From positions 92,826,491 through 92,890,490 of the forward strand of contig CM037595.1 in the NCBI GenBank assembly GCA_021018995.1: DNA of 64,000 nt, written 5' to 3'. Position numbers and translations under genes: made by a program. This document shows, one piece after another, positions 1 to 12,365 of this stretch (position 1 is its first letter; every line of letters begins with the position of its first letter). The DNA comes from Chloranthus sessilifolius (lineage: Eukaryota; Streptophyta; Magnoliopsida; Chloranthales; Chloranthaceae). Below the pieces are notes generated by a model. That model was not told the DNA's origin. It saw nothing but the letters and a program-made list of their open reading frames with translations, and made no database searches.

Positions 1-1424
1 ATTTAAGCTGTATATATATTGTATACTGTTGTGATCTCAATTACAAATACATGAGAGTATATTGTAGCTGTAACCAGTGACCCATCCTGGAGAAGAAGAG
101 GAGATCACGGGTGGGAGTTATGTAGTGTGCTAAGCACTCCCTTCTCATATTATATAGCTATAAAAATATATCTATATATATACCTACTTTCCCTTTAATT
201 TTTAGGTTGCAAGGTCTTTGTGAGAGAGACGTGAGTGCAAAGGAGGAAGAAGAATTGAAAGGAACTTAGACCCTTTATTAAGCCCACACATTCAATAGAT
301 CATACATAAACTTGGGTGCTTAAATTTGTAAAATCCATACCCATATATATATATATATATAACTGTTTTTGTAACAGTAAATGGAATGGAGAAGAAGCCT
401 AAGGTGCAGGAGTGGGCTTTCCTTTGTGTGCTAACGCACATTTTTCATAGTGCACATTTTTCATAGTATATAACAACACACACATAAATATCTTATATTT
501 CTATATATATACTTTCCTTTCTTTTCTTTATTTATTTATTTTATTTTTATTTTTATTTTTATTAAAAAATAAATAAATAAACAAATAAACTCTGTTACAG
601 ACTGTAACGTGTGAAACTATGGAGAAGGAGAGGGAGGGTTTGATTTGGAGTAACCATATGCACACTTATAACTGTGTGTATTAATAGATTTTGAGTACCA
701 ATATTTTATAAATAAAAATTTATTTATTTATTTATCATCTTCTTTTTCATATTTATACCGCCATTAATGGAGTAATTATAAAACATATATTTTTCTTTTA
801 TTTTTCAAATATATTTTAAGATGGATTGAGGGGCACCCACCTGTCGGAGCGTACACGAGTTGATTTCGGTCGATTTGGCGACACAGCACTTGACGCGTTG
901 TTTCGGCGATGCGAGAGATGCGGCAACAGCCCACGCGTCGATTCGACGATGTGATTTCTGTGGTGGGTCGGCGGGGTGGTAGGTTGGTCGGATGCGAGAG
1001 GAAGAAGATGATTGTGATATTGGTGGTGTCGCGAGTATAGGCACGCTTAGGAAGAAGATGATTACGATATTGACGGTGCCGAGATGCTCTTAGAGAAGGA
1101 ATGAGAGGAGACAGATGAAAGAGGAAGAATGCTATGGGTATTAGGACTTATAGAGAGAAGGTTAGAGGTTTAGTTGGCAAGCTTTGCCGAGAAGGCAAGA
1201 GTCTAAAGTCCCCAAATTTCCTTCTAAGTTTAGAGGATTGTGAGGCACTCAACGGCAAGTTTTTGTTTCCTAAATTACACTAAATTGCTAGCTGGTAGTC
1301 GAAAGATTGTGAAGTTTTTTAAATGTGAGTGAATTGGGTTTGAGTGTAGAGGAATCATATGGGATTCGGCGTTCCACCCCATCTTTTACCACATGATGCC
1401 TTTTTAAGGTTCGGGTCATAGCAG
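1..1424. other. AT-rich intergenic DNA, no gene seen
   Basis: No coding region with recognisable homology. The stretch is AT-rich with short (TA)n runs near 345-361 and an A/T-rich run at 520-590. The open frame on the minus strand near 805-1044 has no recognisable domain and low-complexity composition, so it is not called a gene. Confidence 0.6.
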
Positions 1425-1731
1425 TTTATCCTCCGAATCTTTCACACGATGGATCTTGAGATCATGGGCGTACCATCAGACGGTCAATGTTTTATTTCAC
1501 GTGACATACATCTCATTACATCACATGTACGCTGAAAATTGATTTTAAGGCTACTTTTTTGGGTGTGTTCTACATGAAATAAAAAATCGACCGTCTGATT
1601 TTACACCTATGATCTCAAGATCCATCGTGTGAAAGATTGGAACGATAAACAATCTCCATCATCTGATTCAATGTAGTAAATGTGTTTCAGACAGTAAACT
1701 CAAAGATTTTGTGGGTGAATTTAAAGGTACT
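1425..1731. mobile_element. Foldback MITE, family F1, copy a
   Basis: The left half, reading from TCTTTCACACGATGGATC (about 1438), returns as its reverse complement ending near 1660. Each half contains GATCTTGAGATCAT followed by a CAGACGGTC block and a TTTTATTTCA block. The right end carries a tail ending AATTTAAAGGTACT, which also terminates family copies near 40440 and 41928. No coding capacity. The inverted arrangement and repeated occurrence identify a non-autonomous foldback element; superfamily and TSD are not resolved for this copy. Confidence 0.6.
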
Positions 1732-1777
1732 CAATACTGGTTAATGTGAAAAGTACTTTTGCATAAGAAAAATTATA

Positions 1778-1928
1778 ATGAGCGGACCTCAAACAGCATA
1801 CCAATAACGAATTGTTTATGTGGCGTGATACAAGTGGTTGGCCCGACCTGCATTATTGGGACCCACTGCGCTTGCATCAAGCCACATAAGCAGTCCGTTG
1901 AATAACCTATTGTTTGAAGTCTGCCAGA
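1778..1928. mobile_element. Small MITE with about 50-bp imperfect inverted repeats
   Basis: The left arm (GACCTCAAACAGCATACC... to TTATGTGGCGTGAT) pairs with the right arm (ATCAAGCCACATAA... to TTGAAGTC) on the opposite strand, separated by a short centre. It has no coding potential. Family unassigned; the target duplication is not clear. Confidence 0.5.
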
Positions 1929-1931
1929 TAT

Positions 1932-2851
1932 CAGGGTCCTTCCTATATCCAGGGGGTTTTAGGACTCTAGATATAGGAAAATGACGGATTGAGAAGGGTC
2001 GGATTTATAAATCCGCCATTTTCCATCATTTTGATTGTAAATATGGGTTGGAAAATATAATCCTAACTTCCCAACTTTTACGGACAAAAAAATCCGAGGG
2101 GGACACTGGCAATATCATTTTCGTCCCCACAAAAAATTGTACGGGCTCCATTTTTAAAAGGTCCTTACTTTTTTTTGAGTATCATTATTTACATCTTGTG
2201 AAATTGTTTCCTCAACCTATCACCACCAATATGCATGCATTGACCACTTTAACTTAGACAGTAGAGATCATTTTTTATCCCATTTTTTTTTTATCAAAAT
2301 CGATCTTGAGATCATGGTCATACCCCATCATACGGTCAAATTTTCTTATACAACCCTAAATGTGACTAAAATCACATGGCACATATGACACTCAAATATG
2401 ACTTTAGGGTCACTTTTTGAGATGTGTGTCTCGTGGAATTACAAAGTGACCATTTGATAGTACTCTCATGATCGTGAGGAAAGTTTAAACGAAAAATGAT
2501 TTCTATCGTCTGAGCCAAAGCAGTCATTGCATCTATACCGGAGGAGATGGGTTGAGGTCAATGTTTCACAATATATAAATAACTCCATTTTTTTAAGTGC
2601 TAATTCACTCCAATCTGCATGTTATAACTATATATCTCTCTCTCAGTTCACGCTCTGTCGCCTCATTCTCTCTCTCATATATTATCTTTCCACCATATTT
2701 ATATGGCTAGCCACTAGCCAAACAATGGAAAGTGATGAAAAATGAAAAGAATCTTGTAGATTCCTACAATTAAAAATTCATCAGTCGGAAAATATATATA
2801 TGGTTTCCCTTCATTTTCTCATGTTTTATCGAAAGTCGTAACACACTCTTA
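1932..2851. other. Intergenic DNA with degraded F1 foldback MITE
   Basis: Between about 2296 and 2520 lies a diverged F1 copy: ATCGATCTTGAGATCATGG and a CATACGGTCAAA block, with the mirrored half ending in a degenerate TTCTATCGTCTGAGCC block. The rest is AT-rich without recognisable coding sequence. Confidence 0.5.
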
Positions 2852-4041
2852 GGGTCTATTTGGTTTCAAGGGAAAATAGGGGAAAGAAGGAAAAACTGGT
2901 AAACGGAAAATAAATTGCCACATTTCCTGTTGTTTGGATGACATCGGAAAGGTCGGAAATTATCTTCCCATTTTCCGTTAAAACCCTACTACAAATGCTG
3001 AGGGGGTCCCTCGGTTTTCTATTTACCCACCCTTCGGACGTTTCATCCGGATGACTCTTCTCACCATTTAGTAATACAACACAATTTTTTTACGGACGAA
3101 AAATATTGACTGATTTGAATAAGATGATGGAGATTGTTTTTTTCTTCAATCTTTCTCATGATAGATCTTAAGATCATGATGTCCCTATCAGACGGTCTGA
3201 TATTAATTCTATATAGCACACATACCCAAATATTATAAGCAAAACTACGTTATGACAATTGACCACCCAAACTTTTTAAAAATTTATTACTAAGCTTTAC
3301 GGGTGTTAATTTATATTAGTGGATTCTCATCCATCCAAAATTATCTTGACCACCCAAAATTATCAAAAATCTTCAAACAAATTTTTTTATGGTATTTATT
3401 TTCATAACAAATATTTCTTCTTTAATTTTATTTAACTAAATCCTACAATTTTGGCCTATTTTTAAGCTCCCCTCCATCTATTTCGGTGTTACACGAACTT
3501 AAAGGGGCTCTACTATGTTGTAGAGTTATATACTCATATATATGGTGTATATGCTCTAATATAATTAATTTAAAAAATTAAATACCACAAATTTAGCCTA
3601 TTTTTAAGCTCCCCTCCATCTATTTAAGTGTTGTGATATATATGTTCTAATATAATTAATTTAAAAAAATATACAATTTATTACATGTAACAAGATTTGA
3701 ACCTAGGACCTAACCTTCACAAAGCACTAAGTCTATCACTAGAGCAACTCACTAATATGTGTGAAGATAAAAAAAAACTTAATACATATATAAATTTTTG
3801 GTCATTTGGCTATTTTTTCTGTTAAGATATGTTATTTTCTTACAATCTTCTACATATGTATCCAAACGCAAGATTTAATTAATCTTGTATTTTCTCAACT
3901 AGCAATGTGATTATCCAAACAGCGTAAAATAAAGGGAAACAAAAGAATATCATGATTGCCTATCAATTAAATATCCATGAAAAAATATAAGAATATTATT
4001 TTACTTTCTCACGTTTTCTGTATTTTTATTAAAACAAGCCC
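2852..4041. mobile_element. Tourist/PIF-Harbinger-like non-autonomous element, TSD TTA
   Basis: The left terminus GGGTCTATTTGGTTTC and the right terminus, read in reverse complement as GGGCTTGTTTTAAT, form short terminal inverted repeats. They are flanked by TTA at 2849-2851 and 4042-4044, the usual 3-bp duplication of PIF/Harbinger MITEs. No transposase is visible. Inside are two diverged copies of a roughly 130-bp segment (CTCCCCTCCATCTATTT near 3464 and 3607), half an F1 MITE (3119-3230) and a tRNA-like patch. It could also be a fortuitous pairing of older MITE ends. Confidence 0.5.
3686..3765 (-). other. tRNA-like patch, possible SINE head
   Basis: On the minus strand the patch reads TAGTGAGTTGCTCTAGTG (box A position) and then GGTTCAAATCTTG, close to an RNA polymerase III box B, at tRNA-like spacing. 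No cloverleaf, CCA-ready acceptor or A-tail is clear, so a functional tRNA is unlikely. It may be a degraded tRNA-derived SINE. Confidence 0.25.
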
Positions 4042-4044
4042 TTA

Positions 4045-5164
4045 AAAGGATTTAATAGCGTGAAAATAAAAAGGATTTAATAGCATGACAATAAAGTAAT
4101 TAGTCATGCAACTCACGCCAAATGGTGAAAAGTCAACTAATTAATGTAGTGGTAAATGCTCTTTTGGTGTTTAATTTTATGATTTTGAAAATTCAACTGA
4201 TACTTCAAATCTTAAAAATGGTAACAAAGTGTAGAAATAATGATTTTAAGTTATTGCATTTCCTTATATAGGAATGTATGTAATAGTTCTCTAACAAAAC
4301 ATCCTCTTCATTCCGTAAAGTGACATCGGGATGCTACATCATGTGGCATCTAATCGGATGATGAGGTGTCACGGAAACATACACAAGATTGATCAAGATC
4401 ATCCAAATAAAAATACATTATCTACGTTCAATTATTGGTCAAAGTTGAAAAAATTCAATGCAACAAATTTGGAGTGCGTTACATGATATTTAACTTGTAA
4501 TTTTAAGAGATTAATTTTAGAAAAGAATGTTTATTTTAAATGCCTAGAAAAGTGAGTGAACCTTACAAAATGGGTGCCCTGGGATGCTATGTGGCATGTG
4601 ATCTCACTCAGGGGTAGCATTCAAATGCTACAACTTTTATGCAGGCACTCCAGTTACATAACTGTATATATAAATTTGTAGATGGTAATGGACCTCAATC
4701 ATTATGTATACGGGAAATTTTTTTTCTTAAAATTGCACTAATAAGTTTCCCCACCATGCGATTGTTCCCCTAATTGATATGGGTCCGACTACTAATAGTT
4801 TAAAATTATAGTCTCAATCAATTTAAGGTAAATATTTGGTATTTTTAGAATTTGTGTCAAATTTCAACAACATCTAAGCCGTCTGATTGAAAAGCCATAA
4901 TCCAAAGATCTTTATTGCAAAAGATTGGCATAAAATCTAGTCTCTATAATTGATTTAACATAATCTTTGGCATAAATTAATGGTTGAGTGTGTTAAATTC
5001 AATGATAGAGAGAATAATAATTTAGATAATGACCTTGAAATAGATGACTTATATGGTGTTCCCATGTAACACAAATCCCCAAAAGACCAAATCTTTAAAA
5101 AAGAAAGAAAGGATAACAACATAATTTTGATTTGCAATTAGATGGACCCTTGATATAAGAGTGC
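4045..5164. other. AT-rich intergenic DNA
   Basis: No coding homology seen. A GGGATGCTAC/T..GTGGCAT motif occurs twice (near 4329 and 4584) as a diverged direct repeat. Confidence 0.5.
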
Positions 5165-5173
5165 ATATACAGT

Positions 5174-5598
5174 GGGTAAAGGTAGCCTGCTACTATGGAC
5201 TACGAAATTAATTTACCTAGTCCTATATTAATTTGTTGCCACGTGGCACCAAATCTCATAATCGGGTGTCATGGATAGGAGCGACTTGATTATTATAACT
5301 ATTTTATAAAAAATATTAAAATAAGAAAATATAAACTTGTAGAGTTAATTAATGGTATCAACAGTCCTAAGAAATAAACGGTAAAAAACCTAATGTGATT
5401 TTAGCGTGCATTTCTATGTGCAATTGACTCTTTTAACGGCATGATTTTATATAATCTCTTAATTCTTTTTTAAATTAATTATGATCATCGACCCTCTCTT
5501 GTCCATAACACCCGATCATGGGATTGGTGCCACGTGATTGCAAATTAGTGTGGAACCATTCAAATTGCCCGGTCCAAGGTACCATGCTACCTTTACCC
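5174..5598. mobile_element. Mutator-like MITE with about 110-bp terminal inverted repeats
   Basis: The left end GGGTAAAGGTAGCCTG and the right end GCTACCTTTACCC are inverted repeats. Homology continues inward through a CACGTGGCACCA-type block and a CGGGTGTCATGGA-type block. The flanks are 5165-5173 (atatacagt) and 5599-5607 (atatataat), which agree at 7 of 9 positions; both differences are transitions. A 9-bp duplication is typical of Mutator-like elements. There is no coding capacity. Confidence 0.65.
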
Positions 5599-5609
5599 AT
5601 ATATAATAT

Positions 5610-6440
5610 AGAGAAAAGTACCAGAATTCGCCCCTCAAACATTTTAAATACGATTTCGGTGGATATTTTTTAAAATTGTGGAATAGCGCCCCAAACAGCC
5701 AAGAGACGCCCGTTTTTTATGCACTAAGGTGGAAGGCTCAATCTCAGGTACAAAATTGCCCCTATGCTCTAGTATAAAATTGACGCCCATTTGTGCTTCA
5801 TTTTTAACAGCATTAAAGGATTTCTTGCTGGAGTTCACCGCTTCGTGAAGCGACAATGGCTTTGCCGGAGATCAAATGAATAACGGGAAGAGACGACGGG
5901 TTCGTCGGAGTTGAAATAAATGCCAGGAAGAGATCTACCGTCGTCTTCTTCTCCAAAAACCCTCTGGTTCACCGGCTATAAAATAGCCGTCGTGAAGATA
6001 CGATGGCTCCGCCGGAGCTCAAATAAACACCGGGAAGAGAAAAAGGGTTCGCCGTAGCTGAGCCATCGTCGTCTTTTTCTCTTACATATGCGTGGATTTC
6101 GATATTATGGCTCAACGTCAAGTTTGGAGTGAGGAGGAGAGGGTTTGAAGTTAAGGTTCGCACGTTGCAAAAAGATAGAGAAGAAAAGATAGCTTCAAGT
6201 TTGGAGTGACGAACAGAGGGTTGGAAGTGATAAGAGTTTAAGTTGATGGCATAAACATAATTTAAATGATTCTTAAGGGGACATATGAAGAAAGGGCAAA
6301 AAAGTAAACTACATAAAGATTTTCAAGTGTTCTACGTGAGTTAAACTCTTCAATCACCCGTTTCAGGGGTGCTTGGGCACTATTTCAAAATATAAAAGTG
6401 CACACGATTTTTTGATAATAAAAAACGATACAGGGCACTG
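5610..6440. mobile_element. Possible non-autonomous element with internal duplication
   Basis: A block with GCCGGAG..CAAAT.AA..CCGGGAAGAG and the CGTCGTCTT.TTCTC ending occurs twice in tandem (about 5835-5960 and 5980-6085). The outer sequences (GCGCCCCAAACAGCC near 5690 and GGGTGCTTGGGCACTATTTC near 6370) are weakly inverted relative to each other. The region is more GC-rich than its surroundings. Termini and target duplication are not resolved. Confidence 0.3.
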
Positions 6441-8642
6441 TTATGTACAACCCCCTATAATGTATGGGTAAAAAAGAAAGGACTCCAAGTGTGTCCCTAA
6501 TCTAATGGTCTACACTAACTAATGGGGTTGATGCCAGGACTACACCTCAAGAAGCGGAGGTTATGAATACCCCTCATTCGCCATTTAATTTGTCCCCATT
6601 AACTAGGAAGCCAAGAACCTCCCTCTTGACTAATACGTGTGAAGTGCATGACTTGCATGTACTCAAAGACTTAGTCAGGTGCTCTAAGAGATTGGATGCC
6701 TCGTTAGAAAAAAAATAAAAAATTAATAGTCTACCTCATAACATCATTTTTGTTATGTCATTTGAACATTTTTTTTAAGGAGCCATTGCTTGCACACACT
6801 TTTCTAGTAATTGCACAAGGTCTAGTAATTGCACAAGGTTGCACCGAATTTAAACGAAGTACTTGCAAGTTTGGGAACCTCTACCATGTGAAAACGCTAT
6901 CTAGGTCTTTAGATTTGAAGGCCATGATTTAAAGATATAAATTGGAAAAGAATAAAGCAAAATAAAAATTTCATCATTTGATTAAATGGAGTCAAAGGCT
7001 ATTATATAATTCAACAGTTGGCTACAAAAGATCATATGACAAGTATCGTGTTTTGCTCCAATTTTATGTACCAAAGATCTATTGATCATGAACTTCAAAT
7101 CAAACGGCCCATATTGTATATTTACATCTCACATGTCCCTAAAATACCAAGTCTTTCTTTAAATTCGATGCAATCACTTGAAAAGCGTGTGCAAGTAATG
7201 GCTCCTTTTTTATTTATAACAAAAGTAGATTCATAAATAACAACGTCAAACACAGGAGGAGGAATTTCCTCCACCCACACAGATGTCAAACCGACTTTAA
7301 AATGTATATCGACGACCTTTTTTGCTAATCTACGGATAGATACGTAATGGAAATTTTTGAGATTGAGCCCAACCTTCGGTCCATTTAAATTTCGAACTTA
7401 AAGTGCTAGCTTAGGCCCCACTTGAGGGCTTTATGTCAGGCCCGAACCCTCCTAAAATTGGGCCGGTCCGGGCTAGTCAGCCCATCCCGACCCCTAAGCA
7501 AGCCCCTCTAACTCAGATATTCCTGGGTAAATTAGGTAGTTGAGAATCAGGAGTGGCATGCATACAATATAAGTATATAACAGATGGTGTTAATCAAAAT
7601 CTTTGTTTAATGAATTACAGTACAAAATCACAGCCGTTAAGAGTGTCTATAATACGCCCGATGGATGCCTACTTTTTGACCGTTAAGGAAAGTGTAAACA
7701 AAAGTAGACAAAAAGTTAACGCATCACTCAGGATGGACGTCATTATTTGATCAGAGCTCTGCCCTGCAGATGTGCGTACTTAAAGGCCCATGCACAGAGT
7801 GGTCCAGAGTACAAATGGAAGGACCATTTTGTCTGTAGTTAGGCTTAGGTGTTGGGCCCGCAGTGGCTCCGATGCTTGCATCCTCTATACCATAAGCGAG
7901 CACAGGAAGCCGAGATGTCCGGTGGACAGACCTCGCCCTAAAACTGGTGCGGATGAGAGAATTCCAACCATCTGATCAAAGCAACTTTGTACATTTGCCT
8001 GCCCATAAATGTTCTCTTTGGAGGACTTGATTCGACTGTTTGGTTTCTTCAATGGTGTAATTATTGTTAAGGCAGTGACATTGTGTAGGTGAGGGTTACC
8101 GAATATGCTAACCCCCGTATAAGAACCCTCAGAGCATCTCCACATCTCCACTGGTCTATCACATTTTCTTGATTATGTGACAAATATGGGATGGCGTAGT
8201 CCAACCATAATAACAAAATTTTCGGGTTTTCAGGGGGGGATTTGGAAAAAATTCGAAAAAGTTTTGAGGATTAAAAATATATTTAATATTTTTTAAAAAA
8301 ATTACTATAATATATACTAAATTACTATAAAAATAATAATTATTATTAAACATTAAAAAATATATATCAAAATTTCGTCGAAAAATACTAAAATTTTCCC
8401 GAAATTTTCGTTTAACCCCCTTTTCAGCGAATTTCGATGAAATTTGTCACTATGACTCTAACTAGTGCTCTCAATGGGACGGGTCAGACTGGATTTTGGC
8501 CTAAACCTAACTCGAAAAAAGCGGGTATATTTTATAAAGCCAATCAAGCCTGATACCCGACCCGGGCTAAGCATGTGGAGACCCGAATTGATTTGGGCCG
8601 GGCTTGGATTGAATGTTCCAACACTACCCTCACCTAGCCCGG

Positions 8643-8644
<2 letters not shown>
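6441..8644. other. Intergenic DNA, no gene recognised
   Basis: Short open frames here show no recognisable domain. A GC-rich patch at 7360-7500 contains GGGCC/CCCGA motifs resembling hAT-MITE ends, as does 8470-8640. Confidence 0.5.

Positions 8645-8704
<60 letters not shown>
8645..8704. repeat. (TA)n microsatellite
   Basis: About 30 uninterrupted TA dinucleotides. The array is self-complementary and probably polymorphic in length. Confidence 0.95.
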
Positions 8705-8706
<2 letters not shown>

Positions 8707-9506
8707 TTGAGAGTCGAGAAAAGAAGTTTTATGGGAGGGGGTGGGAAGGGGAGATTTAATCCCTTTCCATCCAATTTTTTTATGCTTTCAATAAATCGAT
8801 CATTTGGGGATCGTATTTTGCTTGGAGGCTACGGCTCTCCATGTTTTTCTTCTTGTTTTTTTCTTATTTTAGGGATAGAATATGGGAGTTTTATCCTCTC
8901 CTTGGTGAGAATTTTCTTTTCCAAGGAGATCGATTCTGTGAAGACTTTTTTGTAATTCATACTTGTTTCTAAAACGATTTTGGTCACCGATTTTACCAAC
9001 GTTTTGATGGCTTCGTTATTGCGCAAACACATGTACTATTTCTACGTCATGAGACATTGTTTAAAAGTTTCAATTGAAGCGATGTGTGAAGCTTTTGGTC
9101 GGTGTTTACCCTCATTTCCAACGTGGTGGGAGTTTTTATGGATCGTAAGTTTGCCGATAGTGATGGCGTCTCTTCGGATGGATCTTCGGTGTTGGTTATC
9201 GGTGGATCTTCGGGATGGCAGTGGATTCTTGAATTTTTACCTTACTTTAAAGGTCCCTGAATTATGTGTCGGTGTTAGATGAGTCTTAGATTTCATTCAA
9301 TGTATTTTAATATTAGTTATTGTAACTATCACTATTGTGGCCCTCTACTCTGTAGCCATTCTCCATTTCAAATGAAAGGGATAAATTTTTATTTTAAAAA
9401 ATAATAATAATAATAAATTTCAAGGCTTAAAAAATACATGGTGGAAACAAGTTTTCCATTTTATTTTTTTGTTAAATATGATCTAAGCAATGCACCTATG
9501 CTTTTA
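8705..9506. other. Intergenic DNA, no gene recognised
   Basis: Open frames on both strands (8707-9282) lack recognisable domains. The 3' part (9300-9410) ends in an AT-rich run with ATAAATTTTTATTTT, which could be the 3' end of an old LINE, but no LINE protein motif could be read. Confidence 0.35.
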
Positions 9507-9650
9507 CTACAAAAAATAAGACTATTAACGGCAGTTTCTTGTAGTAAAAAAGTGTCGCTATTAGCAAAATAACTATTGAGACTATTAGCGGCAGTTTTAT
9601 TATTAATAGCAGTATTTTATGACTGTCGCTAATAGTCTTTTTTTTTGTAG
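9507..9650. mobile_element. MITE with CTACAAAAAA termini
   Basis: The 144-bp segment starts CTACAAAAAATAAGACTATTA and ends in the inverse (TAATAGTC then T9GTAG). Internal GGCAGTTT / TGTCGC blocks are also inverted. CTACAAAAA ends resemble CACTA-type termini (CACTACAAGAAA), but the expected 3-bp duplication is not convincing. Confidence 0.55.
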
Positions 9651-10890
9651 AGTTTGTGTGTAAGCAATTTGGTGTCATGCTGCCAATTAGAAGTTTTCCG
9701 TAATCTTGGAAGACGCTTGAGCGTCCTCCAATGAAGGACAAACACCTTTTCCTATATATATATATATTAAATTAAGAGCATTTTACTTAAATGTCTTGAG
9801 ATTAAATCGTTGAACCGTTTAAAATCAAGGGCATTTAAGTAAAAATGCCCTTACAATCTCAATCGGTATTAGTGTCATAAATAGAAACCCCAAAATAGGG
9901 TATAATCCCAATTGGTATTGGTCTCATAAATAGAAACCCCAAAATAGGGTTTTTATTTAGTCCTAATCTCTTCCATCACAAGAAAGTCTTTTGTGAAAAA
10001 TTGATGTGAATTTTTTTTACCAAATTTTATTAAAAAAATAAAAATAATCACCCAAAAAAAGCCCAAAGAAAAGCCCAAGCCCGGCCCTGCCCGCTATGAG
10101 CCAAGCTTGGGCTGAGTCATTCCAAGTCGAACCCCAGCTTGGCCCTAACCCGGCCCATTGAGACCCTAACTCTAACAATGTATCCTAAATTTATTACTTT
10201 ATTGTATTTTCAAATTTATTTTAAATAAAATAATATATATTTAAACAATACTAGTAAATAAAAATTAAATAAATATGTATTGTTGTAATAAAATATAGTA
10301 TTTACAAAAAATTTTGGATACCAAGTTGGTATCCTATATCCACGCTGGATATAGGATGACCATCGGAGGGGTGGTAAGCAAAGTGGTATCCCAAATATAG
10401 TCGTCTCCAACCCATTGACCATCCATGTAAAAGGCATTTTAAAAAGTTCAAGTATGGTCTTTATTAGGTAAATAGTTTTAAACTTTACCACGTTTGATGA
10501 AAAACAAAACTTGTTGATTAGTATCGTTCACAGCCGTCTATATGGTCGTCTTATACCAAGTTTTAAACCTCCATCTTGTTCTTTTAAAGTCTCATGCATG
10601 TCATGGAGTCGCACAAATGTGTGGACACTCATTATAAGCTAACTCTTAAGAAAACAAAAGGTTCTTCCCTCTTTAGCGCTGGGGTCAATGGGTTGGAGAT
10701 TTAAGGTTGGGTTATAGGGCCAAGCTTTAGAGTCGGACCGGATCAGGTCCGGTTGGAGGTTGAATTTGACCCCATCCCCGAGTTAGCGGGAGCCAAGCCA
10801 ATTCAAGTTAGACATGAAAAATGTCTTCTCACTCCCACCCTAAAGATCATGCGGGTGTGTCAATAATGGGTCAACCCAACCCGTTAACAA
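9651..10890. other. Intergenic DNA with a small palindrome and a 49-bp duplication
   Basis: An imperfect palindrome lies at about 9775-9850 (GCATTTTACTTAAATG pairing with CATTTAAGTAAAAATGC). A 49-bp tandem duplication, CATAAATAGAAACCCC..., follows at 9876 and 9925. GC-rich CCCGGCC motifs occur at 10075-10160 and 10730-10800. No gene seen. Confidence 0.5.
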
Positions 10891-11590
10891 CCCTAGTTGC
10901 ACCCCCAAATGGATCCATGGGTGAAACTGTTCCTATTCAAGGAACACAAACAGTCTCACTTAGTGTCACTGACGTTTAGGGTCCTGGGCTGCGATAAATG
11001 GGAGCTGCTCACTTAGGGTCACTGATGTTTACGGCCTTAGTTGCACCCCCAAATGGATCCATGGGTGAAATTGTTCCTATTCAAGGAACACAAACAATCT
11101 CAGTTAAGATCACTGACGTTTACGATCCTGGGCTGCAATAAATGGGGGCTGCTCACTTAGGGTCACTGACGTTTACGGCCCTAGTTGCACCCCCAAATGG
11201 ATCCATGGGTGAAACTGTTCCTATTCAAGGAACACAAGCATTCTCACTTAGGCTCACTGACGTTTACGATCCTAGGCTGCGATAAATGGGAGCTGCTCAC
11301 TTAGGGTCACTGGCGTTTACGGCCCTAGTTGCACCCCCAAATGGATCCATGGGTGAAACTGTCCCTATTCAAGGAACACAAATAGTCTCACTTAGGGTCA
11401 CTGACGTTTACGATCCTGGGCTGCGATATATGGGAGCTGCTCACTTAGGGTCAGTAACGTTTATGGCCCTAGTTGCACCCCCAAATGGATCCATGGGTGA
11501 AACTATTCCTATTCAAGGAACACAAACTGTCTCACTTAGGGTCATTGATGCTTACTCCTGGACTGCGATAAATGGGAGCTGCTCATGAGT
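10891..11590. repeat. 144-bp tandem array, about five copies
   Basis: The landmark CCCTAGTTGCACCCCCAAAT (CCTTAG in the second copy) starts at 10891, 11035, 11179, 11323 and 11467, exactly 144 bp apart each time. Each unit also contains the word CACTTAGGGTCACTGACG twice, so the unit may have grown from an internal duplication. 144 is divisible by three, so a 48-codon frame runs through; most units carry TAAATG at the junction, which stops and restarts that frame. No known protein is recognised. It behaves like a minisatellite whose period is close to nucleosome-core length. Confidence 0.9.
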
Positions 11591-11887
11591 CATGCGTTCC
11601 CTTCTAGCCCCAAGATGGACAACGGAGTGGGGAGGACTCGGCTAGGACTCTCTCACTTGTGTAATTATTTTGCTACATGGTGCATATCATGCTCCATCCT
11701 AAGTTACCCATGCTGCAAATCATGAGTTAATGTGAGCCTATAATAGGTTTCCGCAAAATGTTTCTAACCTTCCAATCCGTACTTAATATAGAGTTAGTCT
11801 ACAATGGGAGTCTGCCCATCATGTGCGTTAAAGCAATCCACACTTTTGTGTGACTATGTGACGTGCATAGACTTTTATGCATTGGAA
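11591..11887. other. Flank of the tandem array, no gene seen
   Basis: Unique-looking sequence. GAGTTAGTCTACAATGGGAG near 11791 is matched in inverse by a similar run near 12431-12450, suggesting an older element surrounding the solo LTR. Confidence 0.4.
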
Positions 11888-11892
11888 GCTCG

Positions 11893-12360
11893 TGATGGGA
11901 TCTAAAGGGATCTAACGATCCGATCATCCAAAATTAAGCCTAAAGATCTAGGCGCACGATCAATAAAAAATAATAAATATATAATCTATAAATATGCGCA
12001 CCTTGAGCGTTAGCCATTGATGGTTGCCGATCTTCAACGATCTTCTCGCGTTCAATATCTCCTAGCACAATGGGGTTGCTCTCGCCAATAGGGAGAATTG
12101 AATTCTGTCGAGCAATCGTTGGGACCAGGCACCCCTTATATTTATAGCCAAAGAGTCCTATCCTATTAAGGACTGAAATTGTTAATTGTAGTGTGATTAG
12201 AAATCACAATCATATCTTAACTGAAAGACTCAACAATCAGTTGCCTATTCTCTTCAAACTCACAAGAATAGCAATTATACATCTCAAGGTTGATCTTATA
12301 CCATTCACTGGTCAACGGATTTGACCATAGTGATGGCCACCAAAATAGGAACTTCTAACA
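11893..12360 (-). mobile_element. Solo LTR, 468 bp, TSD GCTCG
   Basis: It starts TGATGGGATC and ends TTCTAACA, and is flanked by GCTCG at 11888-11892 and 12361-12365, a perfect 5-bp duplication. On the minus strand it starts TGTTAGAAGTTCC and carries a TATA-like GGCTATAAATATAAGG near 12140-12155. There is no internal retroelement sequence on either side, so this is a solo LTR left by LTR-LTR recombination. It does not share the palindrome cluster of the other LTRs in the window. Superfamily not determined. Confidence 0.8.
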
Positions 12361-12365
12361 GCTCG

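Noticed and set aside
805-1044. 79-codon open frame on the minus strand
   Set aside because: No recognisable domain, biased composition, and it lies in repeat-like intergenic sequence.
11286-11588. 100-codon open frame across the tandem array
   Set aside because: It is produced by the 144-bp repeat period and the loss of one stop codon at a unit joint; other units are stopped. Kept as a repeat, not a gene.
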